Source: Calothrix sp. PCC 7716
GTDB taxonomy: Bacteria; Cyanobacteriota; Cyanobacteriia; Cyanobacteriales; Nostocaceae
Length of the DNA stretch: 64,000 nt
NCBI RefSeq assembly: GCF_019977735.1
Contig: NZ_AP025018.1
Span: 992,001-1,056,000 of the forward strand
Direction of reading: 5' to 3'
Below are positions 37,401-45,808 of this stretch, in pieces (position 1 is the stretch's first letter; each line of letters starts with the position of its first letter). Under the pieces are notes generated by a model, which had not been told where the DNA came from, searched no databases, and worked only from the letters and a program-made list of their open reading frames with translations. The translations under genes were made by a program, and so were the position numbers.

Positions 37401-37555
37401 CTTTCAGCATCTCTTAACTGCCAAAACTGCGTTGCCAGTGGCAGTTCCAAGATTTGAGATGCTTGTAAACAACTTTGCAATTCTTTTTGTGTAAGGCTTT
37501 CACCTAATACTTTAGGAATTATTAAACTTAGTTCTTCATGGAATCGCATCATCAA
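34454..37555 (-). CDS. cNMP-binding / peptidase C39 / ABC exporter (PCAT), HetC-like architecture
   Basis: A 1033-residue fused exporter. Residues about 15-145 form a cyclic-nucleotide-binding-type domain (QLRDAERGIYIVLAGRVRLL, GASFGEATLFNED). Residues about 315-440 are a peptidase C39 domain with an apparently complete triad: Cys331 (SASDCGAACL), His404 (GKHFIVVY) and Asp420 (GDPAVG). A six-helix transmembrane domain (about 480-755) and an ATPase domain follow, with GRSGSGKTTLGK, LSGGQRQRLAIARALL and LILLDEATSHLDAES. It should cleave after GG leaders while exporting. Heterocyst protein HetC has the same order of domains and similar length. The HlyD, PpiC and precursor genes downstream make peptide export the likelier role here. 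Confidence 0.92.
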   Translation of the reverse strand: MMMRFHEELSLIIPKVLGESLTQKELQSCLQASQILELPLATQFWQLRDAERGIYIVLAGRVRLLDDLENLITTLSEGASFGEATLFNEDEFSSYVARASHNLRVCYLSLETLQPLMTQYPEVRDKLYKQAEIWDLILLCRQNSNFPNSPSLAPGMLEALSLFERLDITASETKQVFTDCNMLMIRVGHLQHSNGTSQTPGKICTNPKQGYWLIEQPTTVYALKNSDYQTALEHCYELAQFGAPDDKPVFSQQKPRKRRSAAANIIETESVRDTSSLHQKVIPFPQSYHSTQQKPKKSRPYFPSPKVAMGHWWGRLTRQYPFYAQHSASDCGAACLVMIGNYWGKRFSINRLRDMTNANRSGASLRAVANVAESLGFATRPVKATLDKLAEQPLPAIAHWEGKHFIVVYEITKKRVIVGDPAVGQRILTPKEFQKDWTGYALLLQPTTALKNAKDDSTGLWKFFELVKPHYKVLFEIFIASVLMQIFGLITPVFTQLLLDRVLVQRSVSTLNAIGLGMILFGLFRIAMNAVRTYLLDHTATRVSLALVIGFIKHTFRLPLSYFESRYVGDIVSRIQENQKIQAFLTGETLSIMLDLLSFFVYLGVMLSYSWKMTLFVLLTVPPFFILALASTSILRRISREIFNAGAEENSYLIESLTGIRTIRSLAIEQTVRWRWEELLNNVVKKSFSAEVLGIRLSVISGVIETFVSTGIMWFGAWQVINGELTLGQLVAFNMLIGNVLGPLQRFSVLWNHFQEIFISVERLNDVLEAEPEEDLQNKPRKSLGRLKGKIGFHNVTFRYHKESDTNVLENLNFEIKPEQIVALVGRSGSGKTTLGKLILGLYPATDGKVTIDGYDVNHISLKSLRSQVGVVDQDTFLFGGTIRENIAIAHPEASLEEIVKAASLAGADEFIQKQPLGYETQIGEGGGMLSGGQRQRLAIARALLGNPRLILLDEATSHLDAESERIIQNNFKTILKGRTSIIIAHRLSTVRNADLILVLDHGVLVESGTHDELIAKKGHYYYLNQQQLAQAG

Positions 37556-37589
37556 GACCCCCTCAAGTCACCTTTTAACATGAATCCAA

Positions 37590-37763
37590 CTATTTGATAG
37601 CCACAAGTATACTTATGTCAGCTATACCTTCACGCGCGTTCAGATTGGTAGTAACTTGTGTGGGGAAAGTCTTTAAAAAGCTACTGTAGTTACCTTGATA
37701 ACTCTGGCAACCGCCAAAAAATATAAAGCTTGGAACTTGTTGTATTACGAGCTTTCGTGACAT
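37590..37763 (-). CDS. possible 57-aa peptide just upstream of the exporter gene
   Basis: An ATG at 37763 opens 57 codons to TAG 37590-37592, ending 34 bases before the exporter start. The product has a Gly-Gly at residues 17-18 after a hydrophobic stretch (VPSFIFFGG), then CQSYQGNYSSFLKTFP. It lacks the D-L-x-Y-L motif of the other precursors and has no clear ribosome site, so it may be a chance frame. If real, it would be a distinct leader-peptide substrate or a short regulatory peptide. Confidence 0.22.
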   Translation of the reverse strand: MSRKLVIQQVPSFIFFGGCQSYQGNYSSFLKTFPTQVTTNLNAREGIADISILVAIK

Positions 37764-39381
37764 AATTTTAAATAAGTAGCTATCAACTAAATTTGGGTAC
37801 GTAAGTTCCTAGCAGCTGATAGAATCCTCTGATCAGGCTACAGCTGCTTAAGTTCTGCTAGCTTTTTAAAGCTAGTTAACGCGAGTTTGGTGGTATGCGA
37901 CTTAATTAAGTTGTTTCCCCTTATGATTGCCAGTCTAGGGGGAATTTACTTTTTTAAGACATCTATTTCATATTTATTGTTTGATTCTCTTAACAGAATT
38001 TACAGCTTCGTGAAAATGCATTACTACACTCAACAGCATTCTACAGCTACAGTTCGTCTATGTTAATACGACTATATCAAAGATAGTTTATAGGTATCTA
38101 TGAGCAGTTATAGTTTGACTGTAGTAACTTTTATACATATCCGAAAAGCTCAGATTTCTAACGCATCACAATCCTTCTGTCAGCGAGCAAATCCCACCTA
38201 ATTATTAATACTTAATTTGCTCTTGTATCTGACATATACAACCTATTCAAGCAAGCAGTTTCAAATGCCAAGCTAGACTCTAATCACAAGATGATTACGG
38301 AAACAATTATTTTTATGTATTTGAAGTTGCGGTAATCCACAACCTAGGAGTATCTCTATAGGGTGTCTATTCTGGCAACGAACTAAGTACTCTGATAGTC
38401 GGAAAAGCAATACCTTAGTTATATAAATTCAATTAACTAATGCCATTTTGACAACTATGTAAATCGCAAAATGACTTTGACACAAATCAGCATAGTCGGA
38501 TGTAACAGAAAGCAATGCACAAATGTTTTGCGCTTACTTTAAAACTGTCACCAATAATGTGACGCTACTTTATTAATCTCGTTTACTAACTTAACAAATA
38601 TCGCAGCGCATAATACAAATTAATCTTACCATATTTTTAGTTTCGCACCTTGATTTTACTATTCAGTAATTATTATTACACTTTTGTGAATCATGTCAAC
38701 AAAAACTTTAGTTCTTCACGCTTTCATAAAATAAACGCAAAAAACTTCACATAAAAAATATATTTTTTTTGGTTGTTTCTAGTGTATAATTTACAAACCA
38801 AAATTTACACTCAGTTTTGTACTTGTTTTTGTACTGATTACCAAATATTTATCAATAATTTAATTAGATATAGGCGCCAAACTTTTAGATACTAGTATCA
38901 CTATATACATAGTTATAGCTTTAACAAAACAAGAGTACACAAAGAAAAAAATCAAATCGCGAACCAAAATAATATCTTATTAAGTAGTAATCTTTACAAG
39001 CGGCACCAATATCTTAAAACTTATTAGGTCGTATACTTCATCACACGCAAATTCAATGACTTTATGAATATATAACATTTTACACTAGTAATTATTTAAA
39101 AATTATTGTATCACTATTTAACCATTAAATCAACTTGTTAAATTAATATCAACCGATGCAGATAAATAATCGTGTTATACTGGCAATGCCAGCAATGTAA
39201 CAATATTTTAATCAAAGTTGCTTAAAAAGCAGAATAACATAAAATTGCATCTACCAAAAGTAGTAAAATTTTATTTTTGTAACGACTGTGACTGTTGTAT
39301 GAATTTTAGGTTTTTCCGTGTCACTATATAGATAGATGGAAACGCTTGAATCAATGCAGCATTACAGCATAAGATAAAATT
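37764..39381. other. 1.6-kb region without recognised genes
   Basis: No frame of useful length and no RNA gene was recognised. The DNA is AT-rich with one GGCGCC site near 38874. A structured spot lies at 37811-37875: AGCAGCTG 37811-37818 pairs with CAGCTGCT 37841-37848, followed by CTAGCTT 37858-37864 with AAGCTAG 37869-37875. The region must hold the promoters of the exporter (minus strand) and of rnz (plus strand). Its length is unusual for this window. Confidence 0.5.
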
Positions 39382-40356
39382 GTGCAGATAACATTTTTAG
39401 GAACAAGTTCCGGAGTACCGACGCGCGCACGCAATGTTTCGAGTGTAGCTTTGAGATTACCTCAAAGAGCAGAATTGTGGTTATTTGACTGCGGAGAGGG
39501 TACGCAGCATCAAATATTAAGGAGTGACTTGAAAGTCAGCCAACTGTCGCGAATATTTATTACGCACATGCACGGAGACCATATATTTGGTTTGATGGGT
39601 CTTTTGGCAAGTTGTGGTTTAGCAGGTAACGTTGACCGTGTTGATATTTACGGGCCTGCTGGGTTGAATGAGTATCTCCAAGCTTGTTCGCGTTACTCGC
39701 ACACGCATTTTTCCTATCCGGTGAAAGTTCATGCTGTCCGTCCGGGGGTTGTGTACGAAGACGAAGAATTTAGTGTTATTTGTGGTCAACTAAACCATCG
39801 CGTCACTGCATATGGATATCGTGTTGTAGAAAAAGACCGAGTGGGACGCTTTGATGTTGAAAAAGCTAAAGAACTGGAAATACCTCCTGGTCGTATTTAT
39901 GGTCAGTTAAAACGTGGTGAAACTGTGACTCTCAATGACGGACGCATAATTAACGGTAGTGATTTATGTGGACCAACCGAGATTGGACGTAAAATTGCTT
40001 ATTGTACTGATACTGTGTTTTGTGATGGCGCCGTGGAACTCGCACAAGATGCTGACGTGCTTATTCATGAAGCTACTTTTGCTCATCAAGATTCTGACAT
40101 GGCTTTTCAGCGTTTGCATTCTACAACTACAATGGCAGCACAAACTGCACTCGCATCTGGAACGCATCGTTTAATAATGACTCACTTTAGTCCTCGCTAT
40201 GCTCCTGGTAATACCATAGAGCTTAAAGATTTACTTTTAGAAGCGCGTGCTATTTTCCCAAATACCGATATGGCACATGATTTTATGACCTATGAGGTTC
40301 CACGGCGCCGAAAGAGTGAAAAGTTGAAAGTGCTGAGTGCTGAGAAGAAGTGCTGA
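39382..40356 (+). CDS. rnz: ribonuclease Z
   Basis: A 324-residue metallo-beta-lactamase-fold endonuclease that removes 3' trailers from tRNA precursors. It has [17 protein letters not shown], the zinc motif [30 protein letters not shown] and MTHFSPRY. The start is a GTG at 39382. The family normally ends near EVPRR. Here the last 13 residues or so ([13 protein letters not shown]) are encoded by STRR heptamers, and the stop TGA lies in a TGCTGAG unit. The catalytic part is intact, so the tail is probably neutral. Confidence 0.95.
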   Translation: MQITFLGTSSGVPTRARNVSSVALRLPQRAELWLFDCGEGTQHQILRSDLKVSQLSRIFITHMHGDHIFGLMGLLASCGLAGNVDRVDIYGPAGLNEYLQACSRYSHTHFSYPVKVHAVRPGVVYEDEEFSVICGQLNHRVTAYGYRVVEKDRVGRFDVEKAKELEIPPGRIYGQLKRGETVTLNDGRIINGSDLCGPTEIGRKIAYCTDTVFCDGAVELAQDADVLIHEATFAHQDSDMAFQRLHSTTTMAAQTALASGTHRLIMTHFSPRYAPGNTIELKDLLLEARAIFPNTDMAHDFMTYEVPRRRKSEKLKVLSAEKKC

Positions 40357-40461
40357 GTTGAAAGTGCTGAGTGCTGAGTAAGTTTAGGAGTTAGGAGTTA
40401 GGAGTTAGGATTTAAGAATAACAACTCAGCACTCAGCACTCAGCACTCACTACTCACTACT
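40321..40461. repeat. compound heptamer repeats, inverted pair
   Basis: Tandem TGCTGAG units (40331-40379) are followed by GTTAGGA units (about 40384-40411) and then by inverted ACTCAGC units (40424-40450). The first and last groups are reverse complements, so the transcript can fold into a long hairpin between the convergent rnz and pentapeptide genes. The left end codes for the rnz C-terminus. Confidence 0.85.
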
Positions 40462-40838
40462 TATTCAAATGGTCGCATATTGTACTCGGCGGGGTCAAAG
40501 CCTCGTGGAAACTTTGTGCTGGTGTCGTAGATACAATCAATAAAGTTGGCGCCGTAGTATTTTATATAGTGAAGTTTCGCACCTCGAAGGTTAGCTTGTT
40601 GGAAGTTGGCGCCACTGATATTTGCTCGCGTTAAATTTACTTGCGCTAAGTTAGCTAACGATAAATTTGCTCCCCACAGTTTGGCTTTGGCAAGGTTGGC
40701 ACCCGTCAAGTCGGCTCCCCATAAATTAATTCCAGGCAAATAGGCGCCTATTAACTTGACTTTACTTAAGTTAACACCCGAAAAGTTACGTTCTCCTTTT
40801 TCATAACGCCGTATCAATTCAAGAGCGTCCATAATCAA
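40461..40838 (-). CDS. pentapeptide repeat protein
   Basis: A 125-residue protein with about twelve A(D/N)LxX-type pentapeptides between residues 20 and 105 (GADLTGANLAKAKLWGANLS, then LANLAQVNLTRANISGANFQ). Such repeats form a right-handed quadrilateral beta-helix. Many cyanobacterial members are of unknown function; a few bind DNA gyrase as DNA mimics. A short helix precedes the repeats (MDALELIRRYEKGERNF), a typical start for cyanobacterial members. Confidence 0.92.
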   Translation of the reverse strand: MIMDALELIRRYEKGERNFSGVNLSKVKLIGAYLPGINLWGADLTGANLAKAKLWGANLSLANLAQVNLTRANISGANFQQANLRGAKLHYIKYYGANFIDCIYDTSTKFPRGFDPAEYNMRPFE

Positions 40839-40895
40839 CTATTGCGGGAGCGCTATATAGATTTATTCTTATTTTAGTAGACTTGAGTTATAAAA

Positions 40896-41390
40896 ATGGA
40901 ACTTTACTTATTTCGTCACGGTATCGCTGAAGAGAAAAGCGAAGACATACAAGATGAAGCGCGCAAGCTGACTAAAGAGGGAAAACACAAAACTGAGAAG
41001 GTTGCCTCTCGACTGGTTGAGCTTGGTTTAAGATTTGACGCGATTATTACAAGTCCTTTGGTACGTGCGCGTTCTACGGCAGAAATACTTATGGAAGCGG
41101 GACTTAGTAAAAAGTTGGAAGAATCAGGTTACTTGGCGCCGAATGGGTCATTATCAGGTTGGATAGAAAATTGGTTAGTTCAACAAAAATTTGAGACCGA
41201 TTATAAGCTGGTGTTGGTTGGACATGAACCAGATTTAAGTAACTGGGCAGAGCTTTTGGTGTGGGGAGAAGCCAAGGGCAACATAGTCCTTAAAAAAGCG
41301 GGTATGATCGGGGTAAAGCTGCCAGAAAACGCTGCTCCCTTGGGTAATAGTCAAATGTTTTGGTTGACACCACCCAAGTACTTCCTCTAA
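40896..41390 (+). CDS. sixA: SixA-type phosphohistidine phosphatase
   Basis: A 164-residue member of the histidine phosphatase family. The catalytic RHG lies at the very start (MELYLFRHGIAEE, His8), with the second motifs ITSPLVRARSTAEIL and VGHEPDLSNW. SixA removes phosphate from phosphohistidine, for example on HPt domains, and can tune phosphorelays. It is followed, 113 bases on, by citrate synthase on the same strand, an arrangement common in cyanobacteria. Confidence 0.9.
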   Translation: MELYLFRHGIAEEKSEDIQDEARKLTKEGKHKTEKVASRLVELGLRFDAIITSPLVRARSTAEILMEAGLSKKLEESGYLAPNGSLSGWIENWLVQQKFETDYKLVLVGHEPDLSNWAELLVWGEAKGNIVLKKAGMIGVKLPENAAPLGNSQMFWLTPPKYFL

Positions 41391-41503
41391 CGGAATATTC
41401 GACGTTTCAGAAAAAAATCTGTTAGAACGGATACTGTTGTGGTAGTAAGTATTTCTGGTAAGTTAGCAGTCAGCAACTTTTTAACTATTCTGATGGTACT
41501 GCC

Positions 41504-42640
41504 ATGATGGTGTGCGAATACAAGCCCGGTTTGGAAGGCATTCCTGCCGCCGAATCTAGTATTAGTTTTGTCGATGGGCAAAAAGGAATTCTTGAATATC
41601 GTGGCATCCGAATCGAGGAACTAGCTTCTAAGAGTACATTTTTAGAAACTGCATACCTCTTAATTTGGAACGAACTTCCTACAAAAGAACAAATAGCAGA
41701 GTTTGAAGAAGAAATTCGGATGCATCGCCGAATTAAGTACCGTATCCGCGACATGATGAAATCTTTTCCAGAAAGCGGTCACCCAATGGATGCTCTGCAA
41801 GCTTCTGCTGCTGCCTTGGGCTTATTTTACTCACGGCGTGATTTGCACAACCCTGTATATATTCGTGATGCTGTAGTTCGCCTTCTCGCAACAATCCCGA
41901 CAATGGTCGCTGCATTTCAGTTGATGCGGAAAGGTAATGACCCAGTACGTCCACACGATGAGCTTGACTATTCGGGCAACTTCTTGTATATGCTAGACGA
42001 GAAAAAGCCTGACCCACTAGCCGCGCGCATTTTTGATGTATGCTTAATTCTTCACGCAGAGCATACCATGAACGCTTCTACTTTTAGTGCGAGGGTAACA
42101 GCATCAACATTAACTGACCCATACGCTGTAGTTGCGAGTGCCGTTGGTACTTTGGGAGGTCCTTTGCATGGTGGGGCAAATGAAGAAGTTATCCAGATGC
42201 TCGAAGAAATTGGCTCGGTTGAAAATGTGCGTCCTTATATTGAAGACTGTATACAACGCAAAGCTAAAATTATGGGGTTTGGGCACCGCGTTTATAAAGT
42301 TAAAGACCCGCGCGCGACTATTTTGCAAGATTTAGCCCAGCAGTTATTTGCCAAATTCGGGCATGATAAATACTTTGACATTGCTCAAGAAATGGAACAA
42401 GTCGTAGAAGAAAAGTTAGCTCATAAAGGTATTTACCCTAACGTTGACTTTTACTCCGGCTTAGTGTATAGAAAAATGGGAATCCCAACTGACTTATTTA
42501 CCCCTATTTTTGCAATAGCCCGTGTCGCAGGTTGGCTAGCGCATTGGAAAGAGCAGTTAGAAGAAAATCGAATTTTCCGTCCAACCCAGGTATATAACGG
42601 GCGCCACGAAGTCAGTTATACACCCGTAGAACAACGGTAA
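41504..42640 (+). CDS. gltA: citrate synthase
   Basis: A 378-residue enzyme that condenses oxaloacetate with acetyl-CoA at the start of the oxidative branch of the TCA cycle, which also makes the 2-oxoglutarate used in nitrogen sensing. The catalytic residues lie in GGPLHGGANEEV (His), GFGHRVYKVKDPRA (His) and YPNVDFYSG (Asp). The short type I-like form with CLILHAEHTMNASTFSAR is typical of cyanobacteria. It precedes the ndh genes, separated by a repeat-rich gap. Confidence 0.96.
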   Translation: MMVCEYKPGLEGIPAAESSISFVDGQKGILEYRGIRIEELASKSTFLETAYLLIWNELPTKEQIAEFEEEIRMHRRIKYRIRDMMKSFPESGHPMDALQASAAALGLFYSRRDLHNPVYIRDAVVRLLATIPTMVAAFQLMRKGNDPVRPHDELDYSGNFLYMLDEKKPDPLAARIFDVCLILHAEHTMNASTFSARVTASTLTDPYAVVASAVGTLGGPLHGGANEEVIQMLEEIGSVENVRPYIEDCIQRKAKIMGFGHRVYKVKDPRATILQDLAQQLFAKFGHDKYFDIAQEMEQVVEEKLAHKGIYPNVDFYSGLVYRKMGIPTDLFTPIFAIARVAGWLAHWKEQLEENRIFRPTQVYNGRHEVSYTPVEQR

Positions 42641-42650
42641 GAGAGTAAAA

Positions 42651-42808
42651 AGTGCTGAGTGCTGAGTTCTGAGTGCTAAGTGCTGAGTGCTGAGTGCTAA
42701 GTGCTGAGTGCTGAGTTCTGAGTGCTGAGTTTTAACTCCTAATTCCTAACTCCTAACTCCTAACTATTCAACCCTACTCAGCACTCAGCACTTTCAACTC
42801 AGCACTCT
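42651..42808. repeat. heptamer arrays in inverted arrangement
   Basis: More than ten AGTGCTG-type heptamers, some with TTCTGAG or CTAAG variants (42651-42731), are followed by TCCTAAC-type units (about 42737-42764) and inverted ACTCAGC units (42776-42806). The left and right groups are complementary. It fills most of the gltA-ndhA gap. The remaining gap to 43049 has ndhA promoter-like AT-rich DNA and no gene. Confidence 0.85.
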
Positions 42809-43049
42809 CTTAATCAATACCATAAGTATAAATCGTATTAGTTTTGCGTCGGGCAAAAACCAACCAACGATATACTAAACATGGTGTAAACCTAAAGGGT
42901 TGCAAAAAATCTTAAATTTACCTAGCAATTAGATACAATGCTATTGGTAAGTTTATATTACTTTACATATCAGATTGTCAAAGACTCAGTATCAATGACT
43001 ACATAGGGATATGTATCCCTACTTGAACGTTGACTTAAAGAGCGGAAAA

Positions 43050-44168
43050 ATGAACTCAGGAATTGATCTGCAAGGAACTTTTATTGATTCCCTAAAGCAG
43101 TTGGGGCTACCAGCAGGTACCGCGAAGGCTATTTGGATGCCTTTGCCAATGATTTTAATGCTGATAGGCGCCACTGTTGGGGTATTGGTCTGTGTATGGC
43201 TGGAACGAAAAATATCAGCGGCAGCACAACAGCGGATTGGTCCTGAATATATCGGTCCTTTAGGATTACTGGCGCCTGTAGCAGATGGTCTGAAGCTGGT
43301 TTTTAAAGAAGATGTAGTACCAGCATTGGCAGACCCATTGCTGTTTACCCTCGGTCCAATCATTGTTGTATTACCTGTATTTTTGTCCTACCTGATAGTA
43401 CCGTTTGGACAAAACCTGATAATTACAGATGTTGGAATGGGCGTATTTTTATGGATTGCTTTATCAAGCGTTCAACCAATTGGGTTGTTAATGGCTGGTT
43501 ACGCATCTAATAATAAGTATTCGCTTTTAGGTGGTTTGCGAGCAGCAGCACAATCTATTAGCTACGAAATTCCCCTAGCGCTATCTGTGTTAGCAATTGT
43601 GATGATGTCCAATAGTCTTAGCACTATTGATATTGTTAACCAACAATCAGGCTACGGCATTTTAGGTTGGAACGTTTGGCGCCAACCTGTTGGATTCATT
43701 ATTTTCTGGATAGCTGCTTTGGCTGAGTGCGAACGAATGCCTTTTGACTTACCTGAAGCTGAGGAAGAATTAGTTGCAGGTTATCAAACTGAATATTCGG
43801 GGATGAAGTTCGCGCTTTTTTACCTTAGTTCCTACGTTAACCTCGTACTCTCTGCTTTACTTGTATCTGTTTTATATCTCGGTGGTTGGGACTTCCCTGT
43901 TCCCCTAACCTTGATTGCAAGTTGGTTGGGAGTTAGTGTTACTGACCCAGTGTTGCAGGTTGTTGCTGCGACTGTGGGTATAACTATGACTTTACTCAAA
44001 GCTTACTTCCTCGTATTCCTTGCTATTTTGCTACGTTGGACTGTTCCACGGGTTCGCATTGACCAACTTCTTGATTTGGGTTGGAAATTTTTGCTACCTG
44101 TAGCTTTGGTAAATTTACTGTTGACTGCGGCTTTGAAATTGGCTTTTCCTGTTGCTTTTGGGGGATGA
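43050..44168 (+). CDS. ndhA: NDH-1 subunit 1 (NdhA)
   Basis: A 372-residue membrane subunit of the photosynthetic NDH-1 complex (NuoH equivalent), next to the quinone site. It has about eight transmembrane helices, with [40 protein letters not shown] and [13 protein letters not shown] as family signatures. The start at 43050 ([11 protein letters not shown]) is the usual one in Nostocales; the frame opens 13 codons earlier. It begins the ndhA-I-G-E block. Confidence 0.96.
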   Translation: MNSGIDLQGTFIDSLKQLGLPAGTAKAIWMPLPMILMLIGATVGVLVCVWLERKISAAAQQRIGPEYIGPLGLLAPVADGLKLVFKEDVVPALADPLLFTLGPIIVVLPVFLSYLIVPFGQNLIITDVGMGVFLWIALSSVQPIGLLMAGYASNNKYSLLGGLRAAAQSISYEIPLALSVLAIVMMSNSLSTIDIVNQQSGYGILGWNVWRQPVGFIIFWIAALAECERMPFDLPEAEEELVAGYQTEYSGMKFALFYLSSYVNLVLSALLVSVLYLGGWDFPVPLTLIASWLGVSVTDPVLQVVAATVGITMTLLKAYFLVFLAILLRWTVPRVRIDQLLDLGWKFLLPVALVNLLLTAALKLAFPVAFGG

Positions 44169-44171
44169 GAA

Positions 44172-44259
44172 AGTTCAGGAGTCAGGAGTCAGAATTCAGG
44201 AGCTTTAACTTCTACCTTCTGACTCCTACCTTCTGACTCCTGACCACTGACTCCTGACC
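44172..44259. repeat. CAGGAGT/ACTCCTG repeat pair in the ndhA-ndhI gap
   Basis: TTCAGGAGTCAGGAGTCAGA at the left is complementary to the TCTGACTCCTACCTTCTGAC and ACTCCTGACC units at the right. It can fold into a hairpin between two genes of one operon and may act as a processing or stabilising element. Confidence 0.8.
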
Positions 44260-44283
44260 TTAAATAAAAAAGAGAGAGAAACT

Positions 44284-44868
44284 ATGCTTAAATTCCTCAA
44301 ACAAGTTGGCGATTACGCGAAAGAAGCGGTACAAGCTGCTAAGTATATTGGTGAAGGTCTTTCTGTTACCTTTGACCACATGCAGCGGCGCCCTGTTACT
44401 GTTCAGTATCCTTATGAGAAGTTAATTCCTAGTGAACGGTTTCGCGGTCGTATCCATTTTGAATTTGATAAATGTATTGCTTGCGAAGTCTGTGTACGGG
44501 TTTGTCCGATTAATTTACCTGTAGTTGATTGGGAATTTGATAAGGCTACTAAGAAGAAAAAGCTCAATCACTATAGTATTGACTTTGGTGTTTGCATTTT
44601 CTGCGGTAACTGTGTTGAATATTGTCCTACTAACTGTTTATCAATGACAGAAGAGTATGAGCTTTCAACTTATGACCGCCACGAGTTGAATTATGATAAC
44701 GTTGCCCTTGGTCGCTTACCTTATAAGGTTACTGATGACCCAATGGTGACACCTTTGCGCGAACTCGTGTACTTGCCCAAGGGTGTTATGGAGCCTCATG
44801 GACTTCCTGCTGATGCTCCTCGTCCCGGCGCCCGTCCTCAAGACTTAATCGAACAAGCGGAAAAATAA
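44284..44868 (+). CDS. ndhI: NDH-1 subunit I (two 4Fe-4S clusters)
   Basis: A 194-residue peripheral subunit of NDH-1. Two ferredoxin-type motifs bind 4Fe-4S clusters: [16 protein letters not shown] and [17 protein letters not shown]. These are clusters N6a/N6b, carrying electrons towards plastoquinone. The C-terminal tail ends in a Pro-rich, cyanobacterial-type extension. A GGCGCC site lies inside the coding sequence near both ends. Confidence 0.96.
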   Translation: MLKFLKQVGDYAKEAVQAAKYIGEGLSVTFDHMQRRPVTVQYPYEKLIPSERFRGRIHFEFDKCIACEVCVRVCPINLPVVDWEFDKATKKKKLNHYSIDFGVCIFCGNCVEYCPTNCLSMTEEYELSTYDRHELNYDNVALGRLPYKVTDDPMVTPLRELVYLPKGVMEPHGLPADAPRPGARPQDLIEQAEK

Positions 44869-44880
44869 AGGATAAGTAAA

Positions 44881-45486
44881 GTGAATTTAGCTTCCGGTGT
44901 ACAAACTGTTTCGTTCGTTATCCTAGCGCTGATGGTGGTTGGTAGTGCGTTAGGTGTTGTTTTATTTGATAACATCGTCTATTCCGCTTTTTTGTTGGGT
45001 GGAGTTTTTGCCGGTATTGCTGGCTTGTATTTGTTGCTGAATGCTGATTTTGTCGCCGCAGCACAACTACTCGTTTATGTCGGCGCCATCAACGTTTTGA
45101 TTTTGTTTGCCATTATGTTGGTAAACAAACGTCAAAATTTTGTTCCTTATGCTACAGCTTGGGTACGCAAAGCACTGACTGCTGTTGTCAGCTTTGGACT
45201 ATTTGCTCTTCTCAGTACAATGGTTCTAGCAACTCCTTGGTCACTTTCTACACTTGCTCCGGCGCCACAGCCCATCATAGTAATTGGCGAACATTTCTTT
45301 AGTGACTTTTTGTTACCTTTTGAACTTGCTTCTGTACTGTTGCTAATGGCAATGGTTGGTGCAATTATTCTGGCGCGTCGCGAGTATTTACCAGAAGTTA
45401 GTCCTTCAGATTTGCGACAAACAGTTTTAACTTTACCCGAACGTCCGAGAGAATTGGTCTCATCGGCTGAAAATGAACTATCGTAG
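44881..45486 (+). CDS. ndhG: NDH-1 subunit 6 (NdhG)
   Basis: A 201-residue membrane subunit (NuoJ equivalent) with five hydrophobic segments. LLLNADFVAAAQLLVYVGAI followed by NVLILFAIMLVN is the family core. The start is a GTG at 44881, 12 bases after ndhI. The C-terminal 30 residues are hydrophilic. Confidence 0.94.
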   Translation: MNLASGVQTVSFVILALMVVGSALGVVLFDNIVYSAFLLGGVFAGIAGLYLLLNADFVAAAQLLVYVGAINVLILFAIMLVNKRQNFVPYATAWVRKALTAVVSFGLFALLSTMVLATPWSLSTLAPAPQPIIVIGEHFFSDFLLPFELASVLLLMAMVGAIILARREYLPEVSPSDLRQTVLTLPERPRELVSSAENELS

Positions 45487-45495
45487 AAATACTTT

Positions 45496-45801
45496 ATGCA
45501 ACTTCAGTACTTTTTGATACTTGCCGCCGCACTATTTTGTATCGGTATTTTTGGCTTAATTACTAGCCGTAATGCTGTACGAGTGCTAATGTCAATCGAA
45601 TTACTGCTGAATGCGGTAAACCTGAATTTGATGGCATTTTCTAACTACCTTGACCCAGTAGAAATTAAGGGTCAAGTTTTCACTGTATTCGTAATTACTG
45701 TAGCAGCAGCCGAAGCAGCGGTAGGATTAGCTATAGTATTGGCAATTTATCGTAATCGCGATACTGTCGATATGGAGCAGTTTAATCTCCTTAAGTGGTA
45801 G
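45496..45801 (+). CDS. ndhE: NDH-1 subunit 4L (NdhE)
   Basis: A 101-residue membrane subunit (NuoK equivalent) with three helices. Two buried Glu of the proton path are seen in [14 protein letters not shown] and [12 protein letters not shown]. It lies 9 bases after ndhG and 7 bases before nadK, so all five genes are probably in one transcript. Confidence 0.95.
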   Translation: MQLQYFLILAAALFCIGIFGLITSRNAVRVLMSIELLLNAVNLNLMAFSNYLDPVEIKGQVFTVFVITVAAAEAAVGLAIVLAIYRNRDTVDMEQFNLLKW

Positions 45802-45808
45802 TATTCGT

